Notes under the pieces: model-generated
What the model saw: the letters and a program-made list of their open reading frames with translations, nothing else
What the model was told of the DNA's origin: nothing
Database searches by the model: none
Translations under genes and position numbers: made by a program
Shown: one piece after another, positions 25,667 through 34,261 of the stretch
Numbering within the stretch: position 1 is the stretch's first letter
Layout: each line of letters begins with the position of its first letter
Assembly: GCA_964343195.1 (NCBI GenBank)
Contig: CAYFIR010000043.1
Location: forward strand, 1 to 44,812
Reading direction: 5' to 3'
From: CAYVAP01 sp964343195
GTDB lineage: Bacteria > Bacteroidota > Bacteroidia > J057
DNA: 44,812 bases

Positions 25667-28213
25667 CTACTTCACCCTCACCGTTCGGCTGTGATTGCCG
25701 GCAGCGTCAAAGCTGCGGAGCCGGATTTCTCCCGAGGCATTGATCGGGCCATCATATAGGGGGCTATCCGCCGTTGGTTCGCTGCCGTCGGTCGTGTAGC
25801 GAATTTCCAGACCGGGGAAAGCCACATTGGCGTGTACCTGCTCGCCGATCTGGATCGCGCCAGGTAGCGGAATGCGGTAGTTGTACCCGGTAAACCAGTG
25901 GGCCATTTTGGGCAGTTCCCGCTGGCCGAGGGCATTGGCAAACTGGTTCCAGGTCACGTCACGTGCCAGATTCCGGGTGCGGATCACGGTTTCTTTTTCC
26001 CATTCGCCCTGAGACCATGCCCGCTCAGCGAAGCCAAACAGCTTGGGCAGCAGATAATATTCCATCATCTCATTTCCCTTGAGGGTTTCGCTCCAAAGCT
26101 GAGCCTGAAGGCCGAGGATATTATCCTTCGCATCCGGCTTGAGATCCTCCATCGTTTTGCGCCGGGGGTCGTTGTCTGGAAGGCCGGAAATCAGGTCAAA
26201 TGGAGCAAAAGACCAGGCATCCTGAGTCTTGACGAAGCCGCCCCAGTACAGTCCAGGCTCTTCGGGCGAAGGATCATAGGCCAGGTCAAAGTAAAAGTCC
26301 TGGACGTTGCAGATGACCACGGGATAGCCTGCATTGGCGAGGCGGTAGCCCAGGTTCAGGGCGTCGCCGAGGGTATTCCAGACGTAGGGGACGACGTTCT
26401 GGTCAGCGTAGGTATCGTTGATGACGAAGCCATCGGTGCCTTTTTCCAGGGCCACTTCTTCCCAGCCACCGATCATCAGGTTGCGCTCGTTGAGCATTTT
26501 TACCGCCTGGTTGAAGTAATGCACCTGGAGATTGCGGGGATCGTCGATGTCGGGCAGCGATTCCAGCAAGGCCATGTTTTCGGGCGAACCCGCCCAGGCT
26601 CCGTTGGGCACCTCGTCTCCACCCGTGTGGAAGAACGTGAAGGGCACTTCGGCTTCTTCGTACATCTCAATCACGTCATCTACCACCGTTTCGTAAAAGT
26701 GATAGGTCGAAGCACGAGAGACATTGACCACGTTGTCGTGGTAGCCCTGGGCTGAGTAATACCTGGACGTATCGGCAGGGTCTATCAGCCGAAATTCATT
26801 GGCAGCTTCCTCACTGCCTTCATCCATCAATCGTTGATAGCGGGCTTCCATCGCCACAATGGCGGCACGGGCATGAGCCGGAAAGTTGAAGGTTGGGATC
26901 ACCTGCACATGGCGCTCATGGGCATAGCGGATGATTTCCTTGTATTCTTCGCGGGTATAGTAGCCGCTGCCGTGGGGATTGTCCACACTGGGACCAGAGC
27001 CATAAGCGGGATGCAGGTGGTTATCTTCGGTCAGGGTATGGCCACGTTTGGAGGCGAATTCGGTCAGTTCGGGCAATTCTTCGATCTCCAGTCGCCACCC
27101 TTCATCTTCGGAGAGGCAGAGTTGCAGGCGGTTGATCTTGTAGCTGGCAATGAGGTCGATCACCTTGAACAAAGAAGCTTTTTCCTGGAAATTTCGTCCC
27201 AGATCGAGGTGAAAGCCCCGATATCCGAAGCGAGGCGCATCGGTGATCTTGCTACTGGGGATCATGGCAGCGCCATCTTTTTCTTGCAGGTCATTTAGGG
27301 GAATGAGTTGCAGCAGGCTTTGGCACCCGTAAAAAATCCCTGCCGGGCTGCCGCCTTTGATGTCGATCCGGGTATCGGTGATTTCCAGTTGATAGCCCTC
27401 CACTGGCTGACTGGCGTCCACCGAAAGGAAGATCCCCGCCTCAGATTCTCCACCTTCCTGAACGGTAAATTCTCCGCCAATCAACTGACGGAGTTGCTGG
27501 GCCAGCAAATCGGCTTCTGATGCGGCCTCTTCATGGTGGATGGGCCAGGAGCTGTCTAGCTGTATGGCTTCGCCCATCTGCGCTGAGACTGGCGTGGGAA
27601 TGATGGGCGAGAGCTGGTCTGCGTCCAGGGTGCGCAGCATTTGGTTTTCGCCGTAGCGGTGGCCAGCATCGGGCACTTCGATGGGCAGGTCGTTGCGATC
27701 GGCAGCCTGCTCCATCCAGTCCGGCGTCGTGATGTCGTATTGCGCGAATTGGTGGATGGTTTCTTCGTTGCCATTCTCATCCAGCAGGACGAGGTAGGGA
27801 CCAAGGGCCGCGTCGGTTTCCTTGAGGATGGGGCCGCCCATTTCATAGGTGAGGGTGGCGGTTTCACCTGCCGCAAGCTGAAAATCAGCTCCGGGTGTCA
27901 GCTTGTGCCAGTCGCCGCTGATGTGCTCTACGGTAAACTGACCGGGATCTTGTGGTTCGCGTATCCCTCGCGGGAATTGACTGAAGTACAGCACCCAGTC
28001 TTTCCCCAGAGCCTGATCACTCTGATTCTGGAGGGTGAAGGTGCAAAACGCCTGTGCCCGGTCGGGGCTCCATTCGTTTTTGACCTCCCAACTGAGGGTG
28101 TAGTCTTCAGATTCCACAATGGGGGTGCTTTCTGAATTGGCTTTCGGTTCTTCTTTGCAGGCAAAAAGTCCCAACGAAAGCAGGGAAATGAGGAGTAGTC
28201 GGTAGCAGTGCAT
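25667..28213 (-). CDS. Chitobiase-like GH20 beta-N-acetylhexosaminidase lipoprotein
   Basis: An 848-aa surface lipoprotein that should release terminal GlcNAc/GalNAc from chitin-like or glycan oligomers. The ATG at 28213 gives a lipoprotein signal ending LSLGLFAC; the upstream ATG at 28255 adds 14 residues. Residues ~30-165 look like the chitobiase N-terminal carbohydrate-binding domain. Residues ~200-320 are the GH20b domain. Residues ~325-740 are the catalytic TIM barrel with HTGGDEVPNGAW (catalytic Asp-Glu pair) and FHLDLGRNF. The C-terminal ~80 residues are a beta domain (IRYTTDGSEPTADSPLY) like the hexosaminidase C-terminal module. Its convergent neighbour is the NagB-PIG-L fusion, so the two fit one GlcNAc-use pathway. 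Confidence 0.93.
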   Translation of the reverse strand: MHCYRLLLISLLSLGLFACKEEPKANSESTPIVESEDYTLSWEVKNEWSPDRAQAFCTFTLQNQSDQALGKDWVLYFSQFPRGIREPQDPGQFTVEHISGDWHKLTPGADFQLAAGETATLTYEMGGPILKETDAALGPYLVLLDENGNEETIHQFAQYDITTPDWMEQAADRNDLPIEVPDAGHRYGENQMLRTLDADQLSPIIPTPVSAQMGEAIQLDSSWPIHHEEAASEADLLAQQLRQLIGGEFTVQEGGESEAGIFLSVDASQPVEGYQLEITDTRIDIKGGSPAGIFYGCQSLLQLIPLNDLQEKDGAAMIPSSKITDAPRFGYRGFHLDLGRNFQEKASLFKVIDLIASYKINRLQLCLSEDEGWRLEIEELPELTEFASKRGHTLTEDNHLHPAYGSGPSVDNPHGSGYYTREEYKEIIRYAHERHVQVIPTFNFPAHARAAIVAMEARYQRLMDEGSEEAANEFRLIDPADTSRYYSAQGYHDNVVNVSRASTYHFYETVVDDVIEMYEEAEVPFTFFHTGGDEVPNGAWAGSPENMALLESLPDIDDPRNLQVHYFNQAVKMLNERNLMIGGWEEVALEKGTDGFVINDTYADQNVVPYVWNTLGDALNLGYRLANAGYPVVICNVQDFYFDLAYDPSPEEPGLYWGGFVKTQDAWSFAPFDLISGLPDNDPRRKTMEDLKPDAKDNILGLQAQLWSETLKGNEMMEYYLLPKLFGFAERAWSQGEWEKETVIRTRNLARDVTWNQFANALGQRELPKMAHWFTGYNYRIPLPGAIQIGEQVHANVAFPGLEIRYTTDGSEPTADSPLYDGPINASGEIRLRSFDAAGNHSRTVRVK

Positions 28214-28298
28214 CTTTTCGATTAGTTGAAAAATGAGTGTCTGGAAAATACTCATTATTTCTGTTTGAAAAGAATTGATGTGGGGGATCGCTATTTTT

Positions 28299-28463
28299 CA
28301 CGCAGAGTCACGCAGAGAAAAGAGATATTTCTCACGCGGAGTTGAGGAGGCGCGGTGAAAGGGGCTGTCCATCGGGCTTTCTTTGGCCTCACGCAGAGAT
28401 ACAGAGGCGCAGAGTGAAGAAGTCAATATTTCTTTTCTCTGCGCCTCCCCGCCTCTGCGTGAG
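28299..28463. repeat. CACGCAGAG repeats and long hairpin
   Basis: Between the GH20 and uvrC genes, CACGCAGAG occurs at 28299-28307, 28309-28317 and inside 28388-28398. The arms 28388-28414 and 28437-28463 pair at 22 of 27 positions (two perfect 11-bp blocks around a 5-bp mismatch) with a 22-nt loop. It lies 18 bp beyond the uvrC stop codon on the minus strand, so it can act at the end of that transcript, but there is no T-run. Confidence 0.8.
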
Positions 28464-28480
28464 ATCAAATGCAAGGCCCC

Positions 28481-30301
28481 TCAAATCTCCCCCCGCTCCA
28501 TCGCCTCTTTGATCAGCTTGGCTCTATGCACCCCGATCTTCGCTTCGCGCTCGGCGGCGCTGGCAGCTTTGAGCTTCTTGACGGACTTGAAGACCTGTAG
28601 AATTTCCATTTCGGCGGCGGGGCCGATGCCCTTGATCTGGGTGAGCTTCGAGCGCTGCCCTTCGGCTTTGCTGCGCTTTTGGCGGTGGAAGGTAATCGCG
28701 AAGCGGTGGGCTTCATCGCGAGCCTGCTGTATGAGGTACAGGCCGGTATTTTTCTTGTCGATGTGCAAGGGAAATGGGTCCGCCGGACGATAGATTTCCT
28801 CCAGACGCTTGGCGATGCCGATGATAGGGACTTTGCCATAAAGATCCAGTTCCTCCAAAGCCTCAACGGCGGCACTGAGTTGCCCCTTGCCTCCATCGAT
28901 GACGATGAGCTTGGGCATGGGTTTTTCTTCTTCCAGCAATCGCTTGTAGCGACGCCCGACGATTTCCCGCATGGAGGCAAAGTCGTCCGGGCCGACAACC
29001 GTCTTGATGTTGAATTTGCGGTAGTCCTTTTTGCTGGGCTTGCCGTTTTTGAACACCACACAGGAAGCCACGGGTGAGGTTCCCTGAAAGTTGGAGTTGT
29101 CAAAGCACTCCAGGTGATCGGGCAGGACGTCAAGTTGAAGGGCCTTTTGCAGGTCTTCCATCATGGTCTCCTCGTAGCTCTTGCGCTTCTTGAAGTTCTG
29201 TGCATAGAGCTTCTCGGTGAGCAGGATGCGGGCGTTTTTCTGCGAAAGTTCGACCAAGTGCTTCTTGTCACCCCGCTGTGGGACGTTGAGGTTGAAGCCG
29301 TCGGGGATGCTCTCGGGATCGAGTTCCAGGTTGCTTACGATCTCGGGGAAGAGGTCTTCTTCCTCGGCCACCATCCGCGCCAGGGTCGCGGCCAGCACCT
29401 CGGTGTCTTCCTCCTGATTGCTGCGCTTGATTTCGTAGCTATGCGTCCCGATGATGGCGCCATCGACCAGTTTGAAGTGATTGACCACCGCGAGGTTTTC
29501 CTCGCTGTCGATGGTGAGCACTTCGAGGTCGTTGATCTTTTCAGAGACGACGGTGCTCTTTCGCTGGTGGGCCTTGACCTTGGCGAGGCGATTTTTGTAA
29601 AATTCCGCCTTTTCGAATTCGTAGTTCTCAGCGGCCTGCTTCATCTGCTCTTCGAGCTGCCGCAGCACGGGGCCGAGCTTGCCACGCAGGATGTTGCGCA
29701 CCTGCTCGATGCCCTCCATGTAGTCTGCTTCGGACTGCTTGCCGACACAGGGGGCGAGGCAGTTGCCGATCTGGTATTCGAGGCAGGGCTTGAACTTGCC
29801 GGCCTGTATGTTTTTTTCGGAGAGGTCGTAGTTGCAGGTGCGGATGGAGATGAAGCCCCGGATCAGTTCCAGAATGGTCTTCATCGTGCCCACGCTGGGG
29901 TAGGGGCCGTAGTAGGTCGAGCCATCGTTATCTTTGTAGCGCGTAGAGAATACGCGGGGAAAGCGTTCCTTCTTGATGCAGATGTAGGGGTAGGTCTTCC
30001 CGTCCTTGAGGAGGATGTTGTATTTGGGCTGATGGTTTTTGATGAGGTTATTTTCCAGCAGCAGCGCCTCGATCTCAGAGTTGGTGATGGTATACTCCAG
30101 GTCAACTATCTGCCGCACCATTGAGGAGATCCGGTAGGAGTGGCCCTGGCTACGGGAAAAGTAGGAAGACACTCGCTTTTTGAGGTCTTTGGCCTTCCCG
30201 ATGTAGATGATCTTGCCGTTTTTATTCAGAAAACGATAGACTCCGGGGTCGTCGGGCAGGTTGCGGACTTTTTGGGAAAGGGAATCCTGGGTATCTGGCA
30301 T
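28481..30301 (-). CDS. uvrC: UvrABC system protein C
   Basis: The dual-incision nuclease subunit of nucleotide excision repair (606 aa, normal length). The N-terminal GIY-YIG nuclease domain is at ~15-95 (GVYRFLNKNGKIIYIGKAKDLKKRV). A Cys-rich segment with CLEYQIGNCLAPCVG (~175-190) and a UVR UvrB-binding motif (~200-240, NYEFEKAEFYKNRL) follow. The RNase-H-like second nuclease domain (~375-540) has ECFDNSNFQG and LIVIDGGKGQL, and a C-terminal helix-hairpin-helix (LTQIKGIGPAAEMEIL) binds DNA. It has no operon partner; uvrA and uvrB are elsewhere. Confidence 0.97.
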   Translation of the reverse strand: MPDTQDSLSQKVRNLPDDPGVYRFLNKNGKIIYIGKAKDLKKRVSSYFSRSQGHSYRISSMVRQIVDLEYTITNSEIEALLLENNLIKNHQPKYNILLKDGKTYPYICIKKERFPRVFSTRYKDNDGSTYYGPYPSVGTMKTILELIRGFISIRTCNYDLSEKNIQAGKFKPCLEYQIGNCLAPCVGKQSEADYMEGIEQVRNILRGKLGPVLRQLEEQMKQAAENYEFEKAEFYKNRLAKVKAHQRKSTVVSEKINDLEVLTIDSEENLAVVNHFKLVDGAIIGTHSYEIKRSNQEEDTEVLAATLARMVAEEEDLFPEIVSNLELDPESIPDGFNLNVPQRGDKKHLVELSQKNARILLTEKLYAQNFKKRKSYEETMMEDLQKALQLDVLPDHLECFDNSNFQGTSPVASCVVFKNGKPSKKDYRKFNIKTVVGPDDFASMREIVGRRYKRLLEEEKPMPKLIVIDGGKGQLSAAVEALEELDLYGKVPIIGIAKRLEEIYRPADPFPLHIDKKNTGLYLIQQARDEAHRFAITFHRQKRSKAEGQRSKLTQIKGIGPAAEMEILQVFKSVKKLKAASAAEREAKIGVHRAKLIKEAMERGEI

Positions 30302-30551
30302 AAGACCTAATAGAGGGGCTCAGAATGTTACTGTTTGGGGGGGAATTGGTTGTGGTTAAGGCGAAATTTCATACTAAAACTAAGCATTGATCAGTTATCA
30401 AAATAGCCTGGCGGTTCCATTATATCACTTGCAGGAGAGCCATCTGACGGTGTTTACCAAAATTTAACAAATATTGTGTACCTTATTTAAATCGTTTTCG
30501 CGGGGTTTTTCCAGCTTCAAGACTATTCGATAGACCAACTATTCGTTCAAA

Positions 30552-30585
30552 TTTGTGTATTCCAGCCACATAATAAGTAGCTTTG
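30552..30585 (+). promoter_or_regulatory. Bacteroidota-type promoter of the CBM48 gene
   Basis: TTTG at 30552-30555 and TAGCTTTG at 30578-30585 match the Bacteroidota -33 (TTTG) and -7 (TAnnTTTG) elements. The 22-nt spacing is at the long end of the usual range. Transcription would start about 50 bp before the 30642 start codon. The rest of the 340-bp gap 30302-30641 is AT-rich leader sequence in which I see no gene. Confidence 0.6.
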
Positions 30586-30641
30586 ACGCTTAATCACTTA
30601 ATAACTGTTATTCCTCTTGGCTGACCAAATCGTAATCCACT

Positions 30642-30950
30642 ATGAGTATCACCAAGAAATTTCTCAAAAGTAAGCCTGTTTGCAAGGTTACCTTTAAGCT
30701 CTCTAAAGACCAGGTTAATGGCGCTGCCTCTGTCAACATCGTTGGGGATTTCAACGAGTGGGACAAGGCGGGCTCTCCTATGAAAGCCCTCAAAAATGGT
30801 GGCTTTTCTGCTACCCTGGACCTGGAACAAGGAAAAGAGTATCAATTCCGCTATCTGGTAGATGGTGAAAACTGGATGAATGATGAAGAAGCAGACAAGT
30901 CTGCTCCTACTCCATTCGGAGACGCCAACAACAGCGTAATCGAACTCTAG
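30642..30950 (+). CDS. Lone CBM48/isoamylase early-set domain protein
   Basis: A 102-aa cytosolic protein consisting of one glycogen-binding beta-sandwich (CBM48 / isoamylase N-terminal / AMPK-beta type). The signature VNIVGDFNEWD occupies residues ~31-41 and the family-typical YQFRYLVDGENW lies at ~66-77, followed by a short acidic tail. Free-standing versions are common in Bacteroidota and may bind glycogen or regulate a partner enzyme; no catalytic residues are present. It has its own visible promoter and terminator, so it is monocistronic and probably well expressed. Confidence 0.9.
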   Translation: MSITKKFLKSKPVCKVTFKLSKDQVNGAASVNIVGDFNEWDKAGSPMKALKNGGFSATLDLEQGKEYQFRYLVDGENWMNDEEADKSAPTPFGDANNSVIEL

Positions 30951-30979
30951 ATCTCGACATCGAGACTGATCAAACGGTA

Positions 30980-31009
30980 ACCTCTCAGTTCGCTGGGAGG
31001 TATTTTTTT
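30980..31009 (+). terminator. Rho-independent terminator of the CBM48 gene
   Basis: A 9-bp stem (ACCTCTCAG 30980-30988 with CTGGGAGGT 30993-31001, one T-G wobble) has a TTCG loop and is followed by seven T residues (31003-31009). It is 30 bp after the stop codon. Confidence 0.92.
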
Positions 31010-31011
31010 GT

Positions 31012-31048
31012 CATTGGTCAGTGAAAGAGATTTCTTCACTGCCCAATG
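31012..31048. repeat. CATTGGTCAGTG-type inverted repeat
   Basis: CATTGGTCAGTGAA (31012-31025) pairs with TTCACTGCCCAATG (31035-31048) at 13 of 14 positions around a 9-nt loop, immediately after the T-run of the CBM48 terminator and 18 bp from the tryptophan dioxygenase stop codon on the minus strand. It has no T-run, so it is listed as another word-type intergenic hairpin. Confidence 0.7.
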
Positions 31049-31066
31049 TTCCATGAACCATGACCA

Positions 31067-32074
31067 CTATTTTTTCATCCAGTGCTGAGTGATCTCCTGG
31101 TTGAAGACTTTCACCACGGCATCCCGGCCCCAGTTTTCCTTTTCCTCTTCAGTCCACAAGGCAGGAAAAAAGATCACCTGCTGGAAGCGTGGGGGAAGGA
31201 AGGTACGCCAGTTGGTGCCACCTGTTCCTTCGGGATCTTCGATGCCAGCTACCAGGTGCTTGCTCGCCGCCGACAGGTGGCTCAGCTTCCAGAAAACATT
31301 CACATAGCGGTCATAGTCCCGCATCAGCTCTCGCAACTTGCCATCTTCTCTGATTTCGGGCAATGCATGGTTGTAGAGATGATAGAGATTCCGGGTGCGG
31401 TATTTGTGGATTAGCTGGATGAGAGATTCGTCATAGTGCTCCTCAAACATTCTCAGCGTGATCGTCTTCTGTCTGGTCTCCAGATCGATCCCCCCCTGCT
31501 TCCAGTAGAGATAGGGGTACATTTCCTCTATTCCGGCGGCTTCTTCTTCGGGAGAGGCTCCCTTCAACAGATGTGGGAGATTGGTGCTCATGATCTCGAT
31601 GTGCCGAAACTGCACCGACTGAAAGCCCGATGCGGGTAGCAGCGCCATGCGAAACTTGCGTAGCTCCTCGGTATCCAGCCCCGAAAGCATGATGTCAAAG
31701 CTGTTGGATAAATGGCGGAAATAGTTGACCATGCGTCCTACCCGCTTCTGCCAGTTGGACAGGCGATGGTATTCACTTTCTTCTCCCTGGTTTGCCGTTA
31801 GGGCTTCCACCTCCAGCTTGATAAGCTTGAACATCAGTTCGGTCTGCTGATGATAGATGATAAAGATCATCTCATCCTTGAGCGGAGTTCGGGGCATCTG
31901 TAAGCCCAACAGGCTATCCAGATGGATGTAATCCCAGTAGGTCAGGCCATTGGAGTAGTACAGGCCATCAAGGTATGAGAGCAGGTCCTGTCCCAGGCCT
32001 TCGTATTTTCCTTCAAGGGAACTGAGACGATCCAGGATTTGAGTAAGCTGATGCTTCCAGTCTTTCTGAGCCAT
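31067..32074 (-). CDS. kynA: Tryptophan 2,3-dioxygenase
   Basis: A heme enzyme (335 aa) that opens the indole ring of L-tryptophan to N-formylkynurenine, the first step of the kynurenine pathway. Recognised from the N-terminal region SNGLTYWDYIHLDSLLGLQ, FIIYHQQTELMFKLIKLEVEAL (substrate/heme-edge His and Glu), ASGFQSVQFRHIEIM, and the C-terminal catalytic region SHLSAASKHLVAGIEDPEGTGGTNWRTFLPP. The length is somewhat above the usual ~280 aa because of an inserted middle region. No other kynurenine genes adjoin it; an aminotransferase of the family that includes kynurenine aminotransferases lies 2 kb away on the other strand. A 7-bp dyad lies just upstream (32079-32127). Confidence 0.93.
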   Translation of the reverse strand: MAQKDWKHQLTQILDRLSSLEGKYEGLGQDLLSYLDGLYYSNGLTYWDYIHLDSLLGLQMPRTPLKDEMIFIIYHQQTELMFKLIKLEVEALTANQGEESEYHRLSNWQKRVGRMVNYFRHLSNSFDIMLSGLDTEELRKFRMALLPASGFQSVQFRHIEIMSTNLPHLLKGASPEEEAAGIEEMYPYLYWKQGGIDLETRQKTITLRMFEEHYDESLIQLIHKYRTRNLYHLYNHALPEIREDGKLRELMRDYDRYVNVFWKLSHLSAASKHLVAGIEDPEGTGGTNWRTFLPPRFQQVIFFPALWTEEEKENWGRDAVVKVFNQEITQHWMKK

Positions 32075-32078
32075 ATGA

Positions 32079-32127
32079 GGCCATATTGAGGGCTAAACGG
32101 ATGATAAAACTACCATATTTTATGGCC
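32079..32127. promoter_or_regulatory. GGCCATA dyad upstream of kynA
   Basis: GGCCATA (32079-32085) and TATGGCC (32121-32127) form a perfect inverted repeat separated by 35 bp in the short upstream region of the dioxygenase gene, and a further GCCATAT lies next to the start codon. The position suits an operator, but the length is modest and this may be chance. Confidence 0.25.
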
Positions 32128-32175
32128 AAATCCACTGAAGACAAAACCATTATTTAAAGGCTTCGCCCTGGCAGG

Positions 32176-34140
32176 CTACTCCAGTTCCGACCGATATTTA
32201 TCAAACCGCAGGTCCTCCGAGACTACAGAAAACAGGGGGTTGTTGAATATGTTAGTCTTCAGATTCGGATCCAGTTCCACCGCAAGATCAAGGTAGCTCA
32301 GCGCAAGTAGTGGCTTGCCCCGGTAGGCATACAGTGCCGCAAGGTTAAAATAAGGCTCAGCCAGGTCCGGCTCCAGTTGATTGGCAAATTCAAATGCGCG
32401 TTGTGCCTCTTCCAATCGGAAGGACCTGAATGCAACCACTCCCTTGTTGTTGTACCAACCGGCATTCGTTTGGTCTACCCCCGAGATCGAATAGGCTTCT
32501 TCTGCCCCATTTAGCCATCCTAAACGGGTCCGCATCAGGGCCAAACCCGCCAGGAGGTCGAGGTCACTGCTATCGGCCTGGTACTGTTTCTCATAATCGG
32601 CCCAAAGCTCCATTTGCTCACGGCTGGGAAGCCCGGTGATATTTTCCAGTCTGTAGGACTCAATGATGCGGGAATAGGCTTCGGATTCCGGGCCACGAAA
32701 TCGGCTGGCAATTTCCAGATCATCCAGCCCTTTCTGAACCTGCCCCATCCGAAAGTGATAGTCTGCCCGGAGGGCATAGAGCTCTGGAGAGGCGGTCCGG
32801 GTCAGGACATTATCCAGCAGTTGGTATTCTGTTAGCGGATTTTCAGCCTCTTCATAAGGACGCACGACTATGACCTCATTGGCAATGCGCCACAGCTCTG
32901 GTGAGGCAAGGGGAATCCGATCGCGATAGGCCTCTACCGTAGGCAAAACGCCATCGTATGCAAACCGAAGGGTTGCAAGGGTATGACGGGCCGGGCCCAG
33001 AATTTCTTCCTTGATCTGGGGATAATAGCTCAGTCGCTTGAGCGCATATTCCCGCTGATCGTCGCTGAGGGTAGTATCAGTGGAAATCTCCATGACCTTT
33101 GCCTGCTGCACTGAATCCAGGGAAGAATAGGGAATCATTTTGCGAACCCGGTGCCAGTCCTCGCCATATCCCCGGGTGATGATGTTATCCCGATTGAGAT
33201 CTACATTCAGTAGAGCAAGGCCCTCTTTTAATGATTCTGCCCGGTTTTGGGAAAGGATCTGATTGTAGGAGGCCCGGCCAGTGGGCGAGGCAAATCCATA
33301 AAGCGCCATTTTGTCCACTGCATAGCGAGCTTCCCCATATTTGTCGATAAATCGCTGGACCTGCATGACCGAGAAGGTCGAATCATCCTCGATGTCAGTG
33401 GAATTGGGACGAAACAAAACATCCACTGTTCCGGTAAATCCGGCGTAGACAAAGGTCTGCGCTTCCGGTTCGAGCCGCGGAGCTGCAGAAACGAGTGGCA
33501 GTTCTACGCCGCGCCATAGGCTTTCTTCACAGCAATTGAGCGATAGTTTCCCCAAGGGCGCGGCATCACTTTCGCAGAAGTAGTAGGGGGATGCTTCGGT
33601 CTCTCCGCGCGCCACGATCGCCAGACTCAGACTCATCTGATAACCAGCGAGATTTCGGCCTTGCAGCGGAAATTTGTGCAGCAAGTATGGACCCCGCTGA
33701 TTGGCTTCAACATATGCCAGATCCACCAGGAGGCTGGGAAGTGTGTCACGCCTCGCCTCTTCAAATTTCAGCAACTCCTCACCAGGCATCAGAGTAGGCC
33801 GAACCTCAATGGCCACCTCCTCATCCAGGTAATGTCGATAGTTCAGGTCCTCCCGTAGGCGCAGGTAGAGGGTGTCATGAATGATTTCAAACTGACCTTT
33901 TTCCAGAAAGAAAAAATCAAGCTCGGTATGGTTTTGCTGGCTGACGGGCAGCATCAGAGAAGATCGGTTGGCCGCAACCCATTGCTGTACTTCCTCCTGA
34001 AAACTTTGGCAGGTATTGAGGTATTTGTTATCCTCGTATTTGACCTTGTTGATGAAGCCATCGGGTTGGCAGGAAGACAAAACAATGAGGGCAAAGATAT
34101 AGATTACATACTGGGCGGTTCTGGATAAATAAAGAGGCAT
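32176..34140 (-). CDS. OmpA-like/TPR lipoprotein
   Basis: A 654-aa envelope lipoprotein with a signal ending IVLSSC near residue 24. After a ~200-residue N-terminal beta region, residues ~235-330 resemble an OmpA/MotB peptidoglycan-binding domain (VLFRPNSTDIEDD, LYGFASPTGRASYNQILSQNRAESL, ITRGYGEDW). Residues ~460-640 contain TPR-like helical pairs (ASPELYALRADYHFRMGQVQKGLDDLE, AGWYNNKGVVAFRSFRLEEAQRAFEFANQLEPDLAEPYFNLAALYAYRGKP, split into repeats). It probably anchors the outer membrane to the wall and holds a protein-binding scaffold. The mix of OmpA and TPR parts is reminiscent of envelope-complex proteins, but no partner genes are nearby. Confidence 0.8.
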   Translation of the reverse strand: MPLYLSRTAQYVIYIFALIVLSSCQPDGFINKVKYEDNKYLNTCQSFQEEVQQWVAANRSSLMLPVSQQNHTELDFFFLEKGQFEIIHDTLYLRLREDLNYRHYLDEEVAIEVRPTLMPGEELLKFEEARRDTLPSLLVDLAYVEANQRGPYLLHKFPLQGRNLAGYQMSLSLAIVARGETEASPYYFCESDAAPLGKLSLNCCEESLWRGVELPLVSAAPRLEPEAQTFVYAGFTGTVDVLFRPNSTDIEDDSTFSVMQVQRFIDKYGEARYAVDKMALYGFASPTGRASYNQILSQNRAESLKEGLALLNVDLNRDNIITRGYGEDWHRVRKMIPYSSLDSVQQAKVMEISTDTTLSDDQREYALKRLSYYPQIKEEILGPARHTLATLRFAYDGVLPTVEAYRDRIPLASPELWRIANEVIVVRPYEEAENPLTEYQLLDNVLTRTASPELYALRADYHFRMGQVQKGLDDLEIASRFRGPESEAYSRIIESYRLENITGLPSREQMELWADYEKQYQADSSDLDLLAGLALMRTRLGWLNGAEEAYSISGVDQTNAGWYNNKGVVAFRSFRLEEAQRAFEFANQLEPDLAEPYFNLAALYAYRGKPLLALSYLDLAVELDPNLKTNIFNNPLFSVVSEDLRFDKYRSELE

Positions 34141-34261
34141 AGGGAGTGTTTTGGGAGCAGGTTGAAAATGGATAGGTAAATCTGCTAGCAGAGTCCTTGA
34201 CCATCGGCGCGGATAATATACGAAAATGCCAACGGGTCGCCAGTTAAACTCAACCTTTCAC

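Noticed and set aside
29114..30124. 336-aa plus-strand open frame
   Set aside because: Antisense shadow of uvrC; hydrophobic composition comes from the complementary codons.
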